Assembly: GCA_003645645.1 (NCBI GenBank)
Contig: QNBH01000005.1
Location: 1 to 44,901, forward strand
Length of the DNA stretch: 44,901 bases
Reading direction: 5' to 3'
DNA from: Spirochaetota bacterium
GTDB lineage: Bacteria; Spirochaetota; Spirochaetia; SPDA01; B32-G16
Notes under the pieces: generated by a model
The model's database searches: none
Seen by the model: the letters and a program-made list of their open reading frames with translations, nothing else
What the model was told of the DNA's origin: nothing
Program-made: the position numbers and the translations under genes
Shown here: positions 28,373 through 38,500 of the stretch, piece by piece
Layout of the letters: each line of letters opens with the position of its first letter
Position numbering within the stretch: the first letter of the stretch is position 1

Positions 28373-29413
28373 TTATTCTTCTAATAAAAACTCCTCCTTA
28401 ACTTTTTGTTCATCTTTATAATAGATACGAAGAAAGGCGCTCCCCCCTCTGTAAAGCTCTTCGTAGTAAGAGTTTTCGCCGGTGTAAACTATGACCTTTC
28501 TTAAAGTATTATCAGCCCAATACTCCTCTATAGCGAGCTCATCATCCTGATCATATTCGTATCTCCAGGTCTCTCTCATGCCGGGTACCCTGCGCCTTTT
28601 TTCTTTCAGAAGGCCATTTCTATAGATAAACTCAACCTCCTCAATAAGCCTCCCCTTTTCCGTGGTGATTAAACCGGTCATATCACCATCCGGTGTAAAA
28701 GTGGTCACCGTTTTTCTACCGGTTTTATAATTATCTTTTACGGTTCGAATCGGTTTATCGTCTCTTAAGAAAAACTCTTCGCGCTCCTGTAATTCACCTT
28801 CCACCCATCTCTCTTTTGCAATCACATCCCCCCTTTCGTTGAAACGGAAGAGGAGCCCCGAATTGTTGCTCCCGTGCCACTCTTCCAATATATTGCCTTC
28901 CCAGAAGGAATAGGCTGATACCTGCCTCTCCTGCTCAACGCCCTTGCGAACAATACGCATTAATCTCCCATCCCTATCTCTGTAATAGATATCTCTATAG
29001 AGAATATGTCCTTCTCCGTCATATACCCTGGCCTCAGAAAGAAGGTTACCAGAATAGGAGAACTCTTTTTTTTCTATGAGATTCCCTTCCCGATATGTCC
29101 GTTCCTCCTCAACCCGTCCTGCATAATTGTAGAGAGTAACCGTATCCTCATCACTTTCCACGACCCTTTTGCGTAACGGTCTTCCTCGATCTGTCTCTAA
29201 CTCCCATCTCTTGTACTCAACTCCATCTTTTGTAAGCACCCTGGTTTCTCTCTCTCCTTCTTTAATCACTAATAGAACATAGGGAAACTCATCTATTCTA
29301 TATTCTTCTATCGTTTCAAGGGTCATACCCAATTCATTAGAACGATAGTATATCTCTTGTGAGCAAACAAACAGAGAGAGGTTAAACAGAATAACTAATA
29401 AGAGAGATTTCAT
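28373..29413 (-). CDS. exported protein with YD/MORN-variant-like repeats
   Basis: Signal peptide MKSLLLVILFNLSLFVCS and repeated Y-x-x-G-x-x-x-E units (NYAGRVEEERTYREGNLIEKKEFSYSGNLLSEARVYDGEGHIL...). Confidence 0.6.
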   Translation of the reverse strand: MKSLLLVILFNLSLFVCSQEIYYRSNELGMTLETIEEYRIDEFPYVLLVIKEGERETRVLTKDGVEYKRWELETDRGRPLRKRVVESDEDTVTLYNYAGRVEEERTYREGNLIEKKEFSYSGNLLSEARVYDGEGHILYRDIYYRDRDGRLMRIVRKGVEQERQVSAYSFWEGNILEEWHGSNNSGLLFRFNERGDVIAKERWVEGELQEREEFFLRDDKPIRTVKDNYKTGRKTVTTFTPDGDMTGLITTEKGRLIEEVEFIYRNGLLKEKRRRVPGMRETWRYEYDQDDELAIEEYWADNTLRKVIVYTGENSYYEELYRGGSAFLRIYYKDEQKVKEEFLLEE

Positions 29414-30327
29414 TCCTCGCCAATTAAAGAATCGAGATAGGTATCGATCCTGAACTCCTCAAGATCTGTGTATTTCTCCCCTGTACCGAGAAAGGAGAAG
29501 GGAATACCTAAATTTCTGGATATGGATACAGCTATACCTCCCTTGGAAGTTGCATCATATTTTGCAAGAATTATCGAATCGATCCCAACAGCCTGATGGA
29601 ATATCTCCGCCTGGCGAAACCCATTCTGTCCGGTAGTTGCATCTATAATCAGTATATTCTTGGAGACTATTCCAGGTACTTTCGTATCGACAATTTTTTT
29701 TATTTTTTGAAGTTCTCTTATCAGATTTGCCCTGTTATGCATCCTCCCTGCCGTATCTGCAAGCACTACCTCGCATCCCCTCGCTCTTGCGCTCTGTATG
29801 GAATCGAAAATGACTGCTCCAGGATCGGCTCCTGGATTCTGGCTTATTACAGGTATCCCAAGTCTTTCTCCGTGAAGTTTCAACTGATCTATTGCTGCTG
29901 CTCTGAATGTATCTGCAGCACTCAGGAGTATCTTCTCTTTTCCAAGCTCCCGGGAGAAGTAATAGGCCAATTTTGCTATGGTAGTGGTCTTCCCAGTACC
30001 ATTAACTCCCAGTATGAGGAAGAAGTTTATTTTCCCCTTCTCCGGAACAAGAGGGGCTTCCTTTAAATACTCTATTAGAAGCTCTTTCAATGTATTTTGA
30101 AGTTCTTCCCTGGTAGACAGGTGTACTTCTGCGCAATTATCCAGTTCATCTATTATTTCCATGGCGGTTTTTGCTCCTATATCCCCCTCTATCAGTGAAT
30201 CTTCCAGTTCTTCAAGAATCTCTTTCCCACCTTTCCCGGGGGAGAAAAGAGCTCTTATCCTCTCTGCCAGACTCTTTTTTCTCAAATTACTGCTCCTGCT
30301 ATCTTGTGGTTCTGCTCGTTTTATCAC
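29410..30327 (-). CDS. ftsY: signal recognition particle receptor FtsY
   Basis: LGVNGTGKTTTIAKLAYYF, LLSAADTFRAAAIDQL, ADTAGRMHNRANLIREL, ILAKYDATSKGG. The true start may lie downstream of 30327, which overlaps the upstream gene. Confidence 0.93.
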   Translation of the reverse strand: MIKRAEPQDSRSSNLRKKSLAERIRALFSPGKGGKEILEELEDSLIEGDIGAKTAMEIIDELDNCAEVHLSTREELQNTLKELLIEYLKEAPLVPEKGKINFFLILGVNGTGKTTTIAKLAYYFSRELGKEKILLSAADTFRAAAIDQLKLHGERLGIPVISQNPGADPGAVIFDSIQSARARGCEVVLADTAGRMHNRANLIRELQKIKKIVDTKVPGIVSKNILIIDATTGQNGFRQAEIFHQAVGIDSIILAKYDATSKGGIAVSISRNLGIPFSFLGTGEKYTDLEEFRIDTYLDSLIGEE

Positions 30328-31819
30328 TTAATGCTATGTAATCTATCAGGTGTATTAAAGTATTTACAAAGAGAGAAGTACAAACCACCATGCTGCCTAT
30401 ATAGGAGTTATAGAAGAAAGTGGTTCTATCCCATAGCCTTACAAGCTCATCTTTATCGCCTTTTACATAAGCTACATAACCGCCTATGCCATTATCGAGT
30501 GCAAGACCATAGAAAATGATTGGGAGAGGGACAGAAGCTACAAACAAACCTGCTGCAGAATAAAACTTGTTTCGTTTTTCCCGAATAAGCTCATTCCGTT
30601 TAATTATATCCGGTGGAAGAGTTATTTTAATATCTTTTGGGGTTTTTTCTGAAATAATGAATGAATAATTTAAGTAAGAGTCTTTTCCTACCCTTACTTC
30701 CTCCATCCTATCCGTCTTTTCCAACTGAATCGGTGTTCTGCCCTGCCATCTCGAAGATACATATACCTCGGCATCCAAAGGATAGGTTGTTACGGAAACC
30801 CATTCCTTCTCTTTCTCTTCCAGTTTTATATTAAGATCCTTCTCTTCTAAAGGGAATAGATCAATTTTCACCGATCTTTTCCTGTAACCGGGGGCTGTAA
30901 CCTCCACCAGGTGTTCGCCCCTTTCTATCAGATCGACATCAACCTCACCGATCCCGTAAAACCGGCCATCGATTCGGATTTCTGCCTCTTCCGGTTCCGC
31001 ACTTATATTCAGGTTAGCCCAATCCCTCCCCAGAATATGGGTTATGATTTTTTTTGCCGCTTCCTCTGCGAGCGAGTTTATCTCACTCTCCGAGGCGGCA
31101 TTACGGTAGATAAACACCTCTCTGTCCATAGCAGCCTGGTAGCACCTCAGTTCCAGGTAGAAATAACCCTCTATCTCCTCTATTACCCCCCATATTAAAA
31201 AATCCAGCTCCATCCTCTCTGAAGTTTCTTTAGCAGATACGAGGGGAGGGGGGAGAAGCGTTCTTTCCTCTCTCTCGGTTTTTTTAAAAAATTGTACCGG
31301 CTTTACCTCAGGTATTTCTATCTTTCCGAAAGAAACCTTACTGAGAAAATCCAGCCTGCTTTTCATCTCCTCTATTCCTTTTGATAATCTTAAACGCTCT
31401 TCCTGCTTTTTCGCAGACACATTGAATAACAATTTATCGAAGGCGTTGTAAAGGAGTGAGAGTTCCTTTTTTACCTTTTCCTTTTCTTTAACCATTAGAC
31501 TTTGTCTATACCCTTCCTTCTCTTCTTCCGAGAAAAAGTGTTGTTCACAGCGGGACAGTTTCTCCAGCATCAAAAGGGGAAGACTTCTTAATAGATAGCT
31601 GTTTTCGGGTGATATGCCCACCCCTTTCAAAGAAGAGATGCCTACCGTCCATACCTTTTTATGATCCCGGGGAACCCAGAGAGATTCATTATAGGGAAAA
31701 GCCGGGAATAGAGCCGTGCTAAAAAATAGAATAAAAAATAATGTCTTTTTTTTCAACTGTATACTCCTTACCCCCTGTCGAGTAAGAATCTTCTTAATAT
31801 AGCCTTCGTGTTTAAGCAC
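30299..31819 (-). CDS. PEGA domain-containing membrane protein
   Basis: Two PEGA-like stretches (LNISAEPEEAEIRIDGRFYGIGEVDVDLIERGEHLVEVTAPGYRKRS; VTTYPLDAEVYVSSRWQGRTPIQLE) and C-terminal hydrophobic segments. Start uncertain. Confidence 0.75.
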   Translation of the reverse strand: MLKHEGYIKKILTRQGVRSIQLKKKTLFFILFFSTALFPAFPYNESLWVPRDHKKVWTVGISSLKGVGISPENSYLLRSLPLLMLEKLSRCEQHFFSEEEKEGYRQSLMVKEKEKVKKELSLLYNAFDKLLFNVSAKKQEERLRLSKGIEEMKSRLDFLSKVSFGKIEIPEVKPVQFFKKTEREERTLLPPPLVSAKETSERMELDFLIWGVIEEIEGYFYLELRCYQAAMDREVFIYRNAASESEINSLAEEAAKKIITHILGRDWANLNISAEPEEAEIRIDGRFYGIGEVDVDLIERGEHLVEVTAPGYRKRSVKIDLFPLEEKDLNIKLEEKEKEWVSVTTYPLDAEVYVSSRWQGRTPIQLEKTDRMEEVRVGKDSYLNYSFIISEKTPKDIKITLPPDIIKRNELIREKRNKFYSAAGLFVASVPLPIIFYGLALDNGIGGYVAYVKGDKDELVRLWDRTTFFYNSYIGSMVVCTSLFVNTLIHLIDYIALSDKTSRTTR

Positions 31820-32174
31820 ATGCTCTGGTTACCGCCGATACAATACGTTCGGGTTTAAAGGGTTTTACGATAAAATCTCTGGCTCCAAGCTGAATTGAGC
31901 GAATTATATATTCTTGCTGACCAAGGGCGGAACACATTATCACTTTAGCATGGGGATCCAGTCTCTTTATCTTTTCCAGCGCCTTAAGTCCGTCCATTAC
32001 CGGCATGGTAATATCCAGGATCACTATATCGGGTCTCTCTTTAAGGTATATCCTAACAGCCTCATATCCGTTCTCAGCTTCTCCTGCCACCAAGAATCCT
32101 GCATTTTCCAGTATCTCCCTGACAGCATCTCTTACAAATTTAAGGTCGTCTGCGATCAATACACGAAAGGGCAT
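31812..32174 (-). CDS. CheY-like single-domain response regulator
   Basis: RVLIADDLKFVRDAVREILE, DIVILDITMPVMDGLKALEKIK, GARDFIVKPF. Confidence 0.9.
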   Translation of the reverse strand: MPFRVLIADDLKFVRDAVREILENAGFLVAGEAENGYEAVRIYLKERPDIVILDITMPVMDGLKALEKIKRLDPHAKVIMCSALGQQEYIIRSIQLGARDFIVKPFKPERIVSAVTRACA

Positions 32175-32180
32175 GGGAAA

Positions 32181-33282
32181 CTATTTATCCAGATTAAATT
32201 TATTAAGGTATTCCTGGATGAAAGAATCTATCTCTCCATCCATTACGGCCTGAATGTTTCCTGTTTCGAGTTTCGTGCGATGATCCTTAACCATGGTATA
32301 TGGATGAAAAACGTAGGAACGAATCTGATTACCCCAGGAAATATCCTTTTTCTCTTTGTTTAACTTCTCCTTTTCCCTTTCCCTCTCCTCTCTGTAGTAT
32401 TCGTACAACCTGGAGCGAAGGATTTTCATCGCAGTAGCCTTGTTCTTATGCTGACTTCTCTCGTTTTGACATTGAACCACTATTCCTGTCTCGAAGTGTG
32501 TAATCCTAACTGCAGAGTCGGTCTTATTTACATGTTGACCTCCGGCTCCCTGCGCTCTAAAAGTATCAATTCGTATATCTTCGGGTTTTATCTCCACCTC
32601 TAAGTCATCCTCAATTACAGGCGATACAAAAACAGAGGCGAAGGATGTGTGCCTTCTCCTGCTGGAATCGAAGGGTGAGATACGCACAAGGCGGTGTATT
32701 CCGCTTTCACCCTTTAAATAACCGTAAGCATAACTGCCGCTTATCTGCATGGTGACAGACTTGATACCCCCTTCGGCTTCCAGAAAATCGAGAATCTCGT
32801 AAGAATAGTCATTGTTCTCCGCCCATCTTGTATACATACGATAGAGCATGCTAACCCAGTCACAGGCTTCGGTCCCACCTGCTCCCGAATGGATTGTGAG
32901 AAAGGCATCTTTTTCATCATTTTCACCACTTAAGAGTTCCAGGTTTCGTAAACTATTGAAACGTTTATTATGCTCCCTTATGTTATGCTTTAGCTCTTCC
33001 TCAAGAGACTCATCATCTTCTTCCTGTGCAAGGTAATATAGATCCTTTAATTCTTTTAACTCTTTTTCAAGCTTTTTCCAGGGCTCGAAGCGCTTTTTCA
33101 AACGGTTTAACTCGGTCAACACGCTTGCTGCTTTCTCTCTATCGTTCCAGAAATCGGCCTGCTGAGTTTTCGCTTCCAGCTCTTTTATTTTTTTATCGGT
33201 CTTTTCGGGTTCAAAGATACCTCCAGGTTTCCTGGAATTTAGAATCCAGCTCTTCTATCTGTTGTTCAAGCTCGGTTAACAT
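32181..33282 (-). CDS. prfB: peptide chain release factor 2, expressed via programmed +1 frameshift
   Basis: GAGGQHVNKTDSAVRITH; upstream short frame MLTELEQQIEELDSKFQETWRYL* (ATG 33282, in-frame TGA 33213-33211), then +1 into EPEKTDKKIKELEAKTQQADFWNDREKAAS... SD GGAGG before ATG. Confidence 0.95.
33211..33225 (-). promoter_or_regulatory. RF2 programmed frameshift site TGGAGGTATCTTTGA
   Basis: Internal SD-like GGAGG just upstream of TAT CTT TGA, matching the classical RF2 autoregulatory slip site. Confidence 0.93.
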
Positions 33283-33304
33283 ATTTTCCCTCCATCTGAT
33301 TTAT

Positions 33305-33577
33305 TTAAGGCTTTACCACGGTTTTTCTCCATTTTTTCTCCGAAAGAAACGAGATTGCAAAGGCATCTTCCAGGGGATACTGGTAAAAGCGTACCTTGTC
33401 GTAGTAATCCGTTGCACGATCGATATCCCGTTTGAGCCTTAACAGCGTATTTTCTCCAATTCTAACGGATTCAAATACATCTTTCATAATGGATTTGAAT
33501 CCATATCGAAGCAAAAGAGTATGAACCTCCTTCCTGTGATCTTCATTTGCAATATCACAAACTACAGATACAAACAT
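33305..33577 (-). CDS. stand-alone Cas2/VapD-like small protein
   Basis: 90 aa: MFVSVVCDIANEDHRKEVHTLLLRYGFKSIMKDVFESVRI..TLLRLKRDID..YDKVRFYQYP, matching a Cas2-like beta1-Asp, RxxVxxxLxxYG, VFE layout. Confidence 0.55.
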   Translation of the reverse strand: MFVSVVCDIANEDHRKEVHTLLLRYGFKSIMKDVFESVRIGENTLLRLKRDIDRATDYYDKVRFYQYPLEDAFAISFLSEKKWRKTVVKP

Positions 33578-33584
33578 TCGTTAC

Positions 33585-33613
33585 AGTGTAGAATCATCTT
33601 TTTTTTCTGTCAA
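33585..33613 (-). promoter_or_regulatory. sigma70-type promoter TTGACA-N17-TACACT, 7 nt from ATG (leaderless candidate)
   Basis: Minus strand TTGACA(33613-33608), 17 nt, TACACT(33590-33585), GTAACGA, ATG 33577. Confidence 0.7.
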
Positions 33614-33628
33614 ACCCTATTTTTTCTA

Positions 33629-33658
33629 TGGACTATCTAACTTCTAACCGAATATTAT
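33629..33658 (+). promoter_or_regulatory. possible promoter TGGACT-N18-TATTAT, 8 nt from ATG
   Basis: TGGACT 33629-33634, TATTAT 33653-33658, ATG 33667. Confidence 0.4.
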
Positions 33659-33666
33659 AAAAAGGT

Positions 33667-34917
33667 ATGAAAAAAATTTTATTAATCACATTCTTACTAT
33701 TTAATATAACGCTTTTACTCTATTCCAGTCCACAGGAGGTGTTTGCACCATTCGTATCCCGACTTAAAGTTACGGTAGAAGATTCGAGCATCAAATTAAC
33801 GTGGAAAGATTCCGAGGATGTGGAAGGAGAAAAATACCTTATATATCGACATACCGAAGAGATAACCGAAGAGAATTTCGAAACTGCAGTACTAATGGCC
33901 CAGGTTGAACCTGGTGTAGAGTATTATGTGGATCATCCTCTGGAAAGAGTAAACTACTTTTACGCCGTACTAATACAGAACAGCGCAGGCAAAATATATA
34001 AACTCTTTATCCCCTTCCGTAATAAAACCATTAAAGGGGTTGCTGTTAAGACATTGGCAACGGAGGAGCAGCTTGCCGCTGTAATAACAGATATTAGCAC
34101 ACAGGTGGTTGACGATTCGGTTCTTGTTAGTTTTATATCTTCTAAACAGAACCGGAACCTGATAGTATACCGCAGTACATCTCAATTGAGATCAAAGGAA
34201 GACCTGGTTAATGCATACCCTATTCGTACACTCGATAGTACGAAGAACAGTTTCAGAGATTTTCCCGTGCCGGGAATCCCCTGCCATTACGGAATAATCG
34301 ACGCAGGACTTGTGAGGATTGGTAAGATTAGTTTTACACCCGGGGAAAACACCACCGAAAAACCCGTAGAATTGCCTCTGGGGCTCAGAGTCGGACTGCC
34401 CGAGAGAACTATTTCTACCCGATCGATTCCCCTTCCCCTTCTGCCCATTTCCATTGCAGTGGGAAGCGGCAGGGCCATTGTCCCTTCTCCGATTTTACAT
34501 TCCGATGAGAAAAAACAATTAAGCCCTGCCACAACAAAAGCAGTTAACAGCATTCTCAGCTCTATTTCGATTGATAAACCTCCCGAGCAGGAGCCTCAAC
34601 TTCTTGAGGCGGATAAGGCAGTGGAGGAAAGCGGAGGAGAGGAGTATACGCTTAAAACAATCCTTACACATGAGTTTGCGGAAAAAAGATGGAAGGATGC
34701 GGAGAGACTTCTAAAAAACTTTTTAAGCGTACATCATTCCGAGGATGTGGAGCTTAGAGCAAGATACTATCTCGGGCAGGTCTACTATTTCCTTGAGGAA
34801 TACCGAAAGGCTTTCATGGAGTTTCTTCTCGTAAGAGATAGGTATTACACACAGACTAAACCATGGATGGATGCTATTTTTCGTAAATTATGGGAAGAAG
34901 AAGATGGGAAAGGCTAA
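33667..34917 (+). CDS. exported protein with fibronectin-III-like N-terminus and TPR-like C-terminus
   Basis: Signal peptide; LKVTVEDSSIKLTWKDSEDVEGEKYLIYRHTEEI...YYVDHPLERVNYFYAVLIQNSAGK; C-terminal HEFAEKRWKDAERLLKNFLSVHHSEDVELRARYYLGQVYYFLEEYRKAFMEFLLV. Confidence 0.6.
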   Translation: MKKILLITFLLFNITLLLYSSPQEVFAPFVSRLKVTVEDSSIKLTWKDSEDVEGEKYLIYRHTEEITEENFETAVLMAQVEPGVEYYVDHPLERVNYFYAVLIQNSAGKIYKLFIPFRNKTIKGVAVKTLATEEQLAAVITDISTQVVDDSVLVSFISSKQNRNLIVYRSTSQLRSKEDLVNAYPIRTLDSTKNSFRDFPVPGIPCHYGIIDAGLVRIGKISFTPGENTTEKPVELPLGLRVGLPERTISTRSIPLPLLPISIAVGSGRAIVPSPILHSDEKKQLSPATTKAVNSILSSISIDKPPEQEPQLLEADKAVEESGGEEYTLKTILTHEFAEKRWKDAERLLKNFLSVHHSEDVELRARYYLGQVYYFLEEYRKAFMEFLLVRDRYYTQTKPWMDAIFRKLWEEEDGKG

Positions 34918-34960
34918 AAGGTCATCGTCTTACCCGAATGGTGCAACTCCACTCTCTTTA

Positions 34961-35346
34961 TTAATCGGGAAGTCTTGCAATACAGGTGATTTCGACTTTA
35001 CTGTCTCCGTAAAGCCTCGGTGATTCGGTCGTCGTTCTGGCCGGGTAATGTGATTCTTTAAAAAACAAAGAGTAGGCGTAATCCATGGAGTCGAAATCAT
35101 CGAAGTTTGACAGATGATATCAACCCTTACTATACTGCTTATGTCGGCACCGATTTCTTTCAAAATATTGCCGATTGTATTCAACACAACCCGGGTCTCC
35201 TTCTCCACATCACCGAGTACTTCCCTACCCTCCGGAACATCAGCAGCTACAATCCCGGACAAATAGGCATATCTATCGTCAACAACAACCCAGTTGAATG
35301 GCGATTCCGGCGATGGCATGGATTTAGGAACAATAGGACGAATCAT
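34961..35346 (-). pseudogene. RidA (YjgF/UK114) family gene with a single frameshift
   Basis: N-terminal RidA half to VRVDIICQTS, then the adjacent frame continues DDFDSMDYAYSLFFKESHYPARTTTESPRLYGDSKVEITCIARLPD* (stop 34963-34961). SD GGAGGTGAT upstream. Confidence 0.85.
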
Positions 35347-35510
35347 CTCATCACCTCCTTCATTCTTTGATCAGTGACCTTAACAGCTCTCATTATAAGG
35401 TTTACTTAATGCTGTTGACAACCGACATGCAACAATAATTTTGAATTACTTACCCATGAGGCAACCAACCTTAAAAACCAAGTGCCTGGATCGGAAAACA
35501 AACAGAATTA

Positions 35511-35540
35511 TTGCACAATCCGACTATACTCTGATATAAT
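35511..35540 (+). promoter_or_regulatory. sigma70-type promoter TTGCAC-N18-TATAAT
   Basis: TTGCAC 35511-35516, TATAAT 35535-35540, upstream of the activase gene. Confidence 0.6.
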
Positions 35541-35573
35541 TTGCTCTAAATCGTGCGGAGGGTGGTTCTCCCT

Positions 35574-38500
35574 ATGAGTCTTCACTATTACTGGATCGGT
35601 GTGGATGTAGGCTCTACAACGGTAAAGATTGCGGTAGTAGACCCTGAAACAAAAAATCTTCTCTTTTCACTGTATAGACGACATTATGCAGAACCGGCAA
35701 AAACCCTGTTATCCATGCTAACAGAAGCACACGAAAGGTTTCCCGATATACCGTTTAAGGTGGCGGTTTGCGGAAGCGGGGGGATACCGATTGCAGAAAA
35801 GCTTGGCGCCTTTTTTATTCAGGAGGTGGTAGCCAACTCCATAGCGGTTAGAACTTTTTATAAGAATGCCGGCACTGCCATTGAGATAGGAGGTCAGGAT
35901 GCAAAGATAATTTTTTTCGGCTACAACCCTTCCACCGGTCAATTGATTGCAGAGGATATGCGGATGAACGGCAGTTGTGCGGGCGGGACGGGAGCATTCA
36001 TCGATCAGATAGCCGAGCTTCTAAACATAAAACCGGAAGACTTCGGAAGACTTGCAGAAAAAGGCAAATATGTCCATGAAATATCGGGCAGATGCGGAGT
36101 CTTTGCAAAGACAGACATACAACCCCTCCTGAATAAGGGTGTTAGAATCGAAGATATTGCCCTTTCAACTTTTCACGCCATTGCGAAGCAGACCATCGGC
36201 GGACTCGCTCAGGGGAAAAAAATATCTCCTCCCGTAATTTTCGAAGGAGGGCCTTTTAATTTCTATCCTTCTCTGAGGAGGGTATTCTCCGGCCGCCTCT
36301 GTTTAAAAGAAGAAGAAATTATAATCCCCGAAGAACCGGAAGTTTTTATAGCTCAGGGTGCAGCACTTTCTATCGGAGTAATGTTTGCCGATCATACCTC
36401 CGGCTATAAGCAGGAGAGTTCTCTAAAAGCCTTAAAAGATTCTCTAAAGTTTAAGGATTTTTCCAAAGACAGTGTTAAGTTAAGATTTTTTGATTCCCCC
36501 GAAGAAGAGAAAGAGTTTCTTAAAAGGCACAATCAATCTACACCTGCCGAGCGGGAAATATCTTCCTGCTCGGAACTGAAAGTTTTTTTAGGCATAGATG
36601 CCGGCTCCACAACCACCAAGCTCGTGCTTCTCGATGAAGAGGGATGTGTGGTAGATTCCTTTTATTCCGGCAACTTCGGCGAGCCCATTAAGATTATCAG
36701 GGATGCACTCCTTGAAATAGAAGAAAAATATAGAAACAGAGGGATAAAACTTAATATACTCGGTGCAGGTACCACCGGATACGGAGAACTCCTCTTTGCC
36801 AGAGCATTCAACGCCGATTACCACAATGTGGAAACAATTGCTCACGCAGAGGCAGCCCGTAAGTATTCTCCCGATGTTAACTTTATTCTCGACATCGGGG
36901 GGCAAGACATGAAAGCCATAACTCTAAAACAAGGGATTGTTACGGGTATTGTACTTAACGAAGCCTGCTCTGCAGGTTGCGGCTCTTTTATCGAAACCTA
37001 TGCAAAATCTCTGGGAATTAAAGCCGACCAGATTTCGGAGCTTGCCTTCAGGGCAGAGAACCCTTCCCGCCTTGGATCCAGATGTACTGTGTTTATGAAC
37101 AGCTCTATTGTAACCGAACAGAAAAACGGTAAAACCGTAGAGGATATCCTTGCAGGTATAAGCAGATCGATTATAGAAAATGTTTTTACAAAAGTTATAA
37201 GGTTAACAAATCCCGATCTTCTCGGGGACAAAATAGTCGTACAGGGAGGTACTTTTAAAAACAACGCAGTCTTAAGAGCCTTCGAACAGTACATCGGCAG
37301 AGAGGTAATTCGCCCACCTTATCCCGAGTTAATGGGAGCAATAGGAATAGCTCTCCTCACCATGCAATACATGCAACAAAACTGCAATGGTAACAACAAA
37401 AGCAGGTTCATCGGTTTTGAAGAGCTTAAAAATCTGGATTACGAGAAGAAACCCGAGCTTATCTGTCCCTTTTGCTCGAACAGCTGTAAACGTACTCTGA
37501 TTTTATTCTCAAACGGGACTCGCTATATTACTGGCAACAGGTGCGAAAGGGGAGAGATTATGGGTGAGCCTTCCGACCCTGAGGTAAAAGAGAAGATTCG
37601 CCGAAAAGAGCTCAGCCGTAGAGAAGTTGCGGACCTGGTGAAGATTCAGAACAGGTTGATCCTATCCGATTACAACAGAAGGGGAAACGTCTCCCGCCCC
37701 CATAGAGGCACCATCGGTATCCCCAGGGTTCTCGAGCTGTGGGCAAGTTTACCCTTCTGGAAAACTCTGTTTAGTGCTGCAGGATTTAGGGTGATAGTAT
37801 CTCCTCGAAGCACCTACGAAATCTTTGAAAACAGTCTTCCCTCGATTACATCCGATACAATATGTTTCCCCGCAAAGATAGTCCACGGACATGTAAAGGA
37901 GCTCGTAAAAAAAAGGGTAGACAGGATTTTCATGCCCATGATGATTCGAATCCCAAAAGAGAACAGGACTGCAGGAGGTACCCATACATGCTCTATCGTA
38001 CAGGGCTATCCCCTGGTGGTAGCCAAAACGGATGCACCGGATAATATAAACGGTATCACTCTGGATACCCCCTGTTTCCACTGGTACAACAGTAAGCTTA
38101 AAAAAAGACAAACAATAGATTTTCTGGTAAATACCTTAGGAGTATCTCATAAGGAAGCGCAAAGAGCTTTCAGTGAAGCCGATAGGGCACTCTCTTTATA
38201 CAGAAAAACCGTTGTCTTTGAAGGGAAGAAAGTGATAGATTCGCTTAAAGGCAAAGAGGATTTTGCCGTTGTGTTTGCCTGCAGACCCTATCATCTGGAT
38301 GAGCTGGTTAATCACAATCTATCAACCTATTTTACAGCTCTTGGCATTCCTGTACTTACTCTTGAGTCTTTACCCGGGATTCACAGGCAGGATTTAAGCA
38401 AAGTTCGTCTTGAGACCACCATACCCTACCATGTTAGGATGTTAGGCGGTGCCCTCTACACTGCAAAACAACCCAACCTCGAAATGGTGCAAATTGTAAG

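Noticed and set aside
29596-30066. 156-aa + strand ORF inside ftsY
   Set aside because: Antisense to conserved FtsY GTPase motifs; not credible as a gene.
33305-33667. Possibility of a CRISPR-Cas locus because of the Cas2-like protein
   Set aside because: No direct repeats with regular spacers and no other cas-like proteins anywhere in the window.
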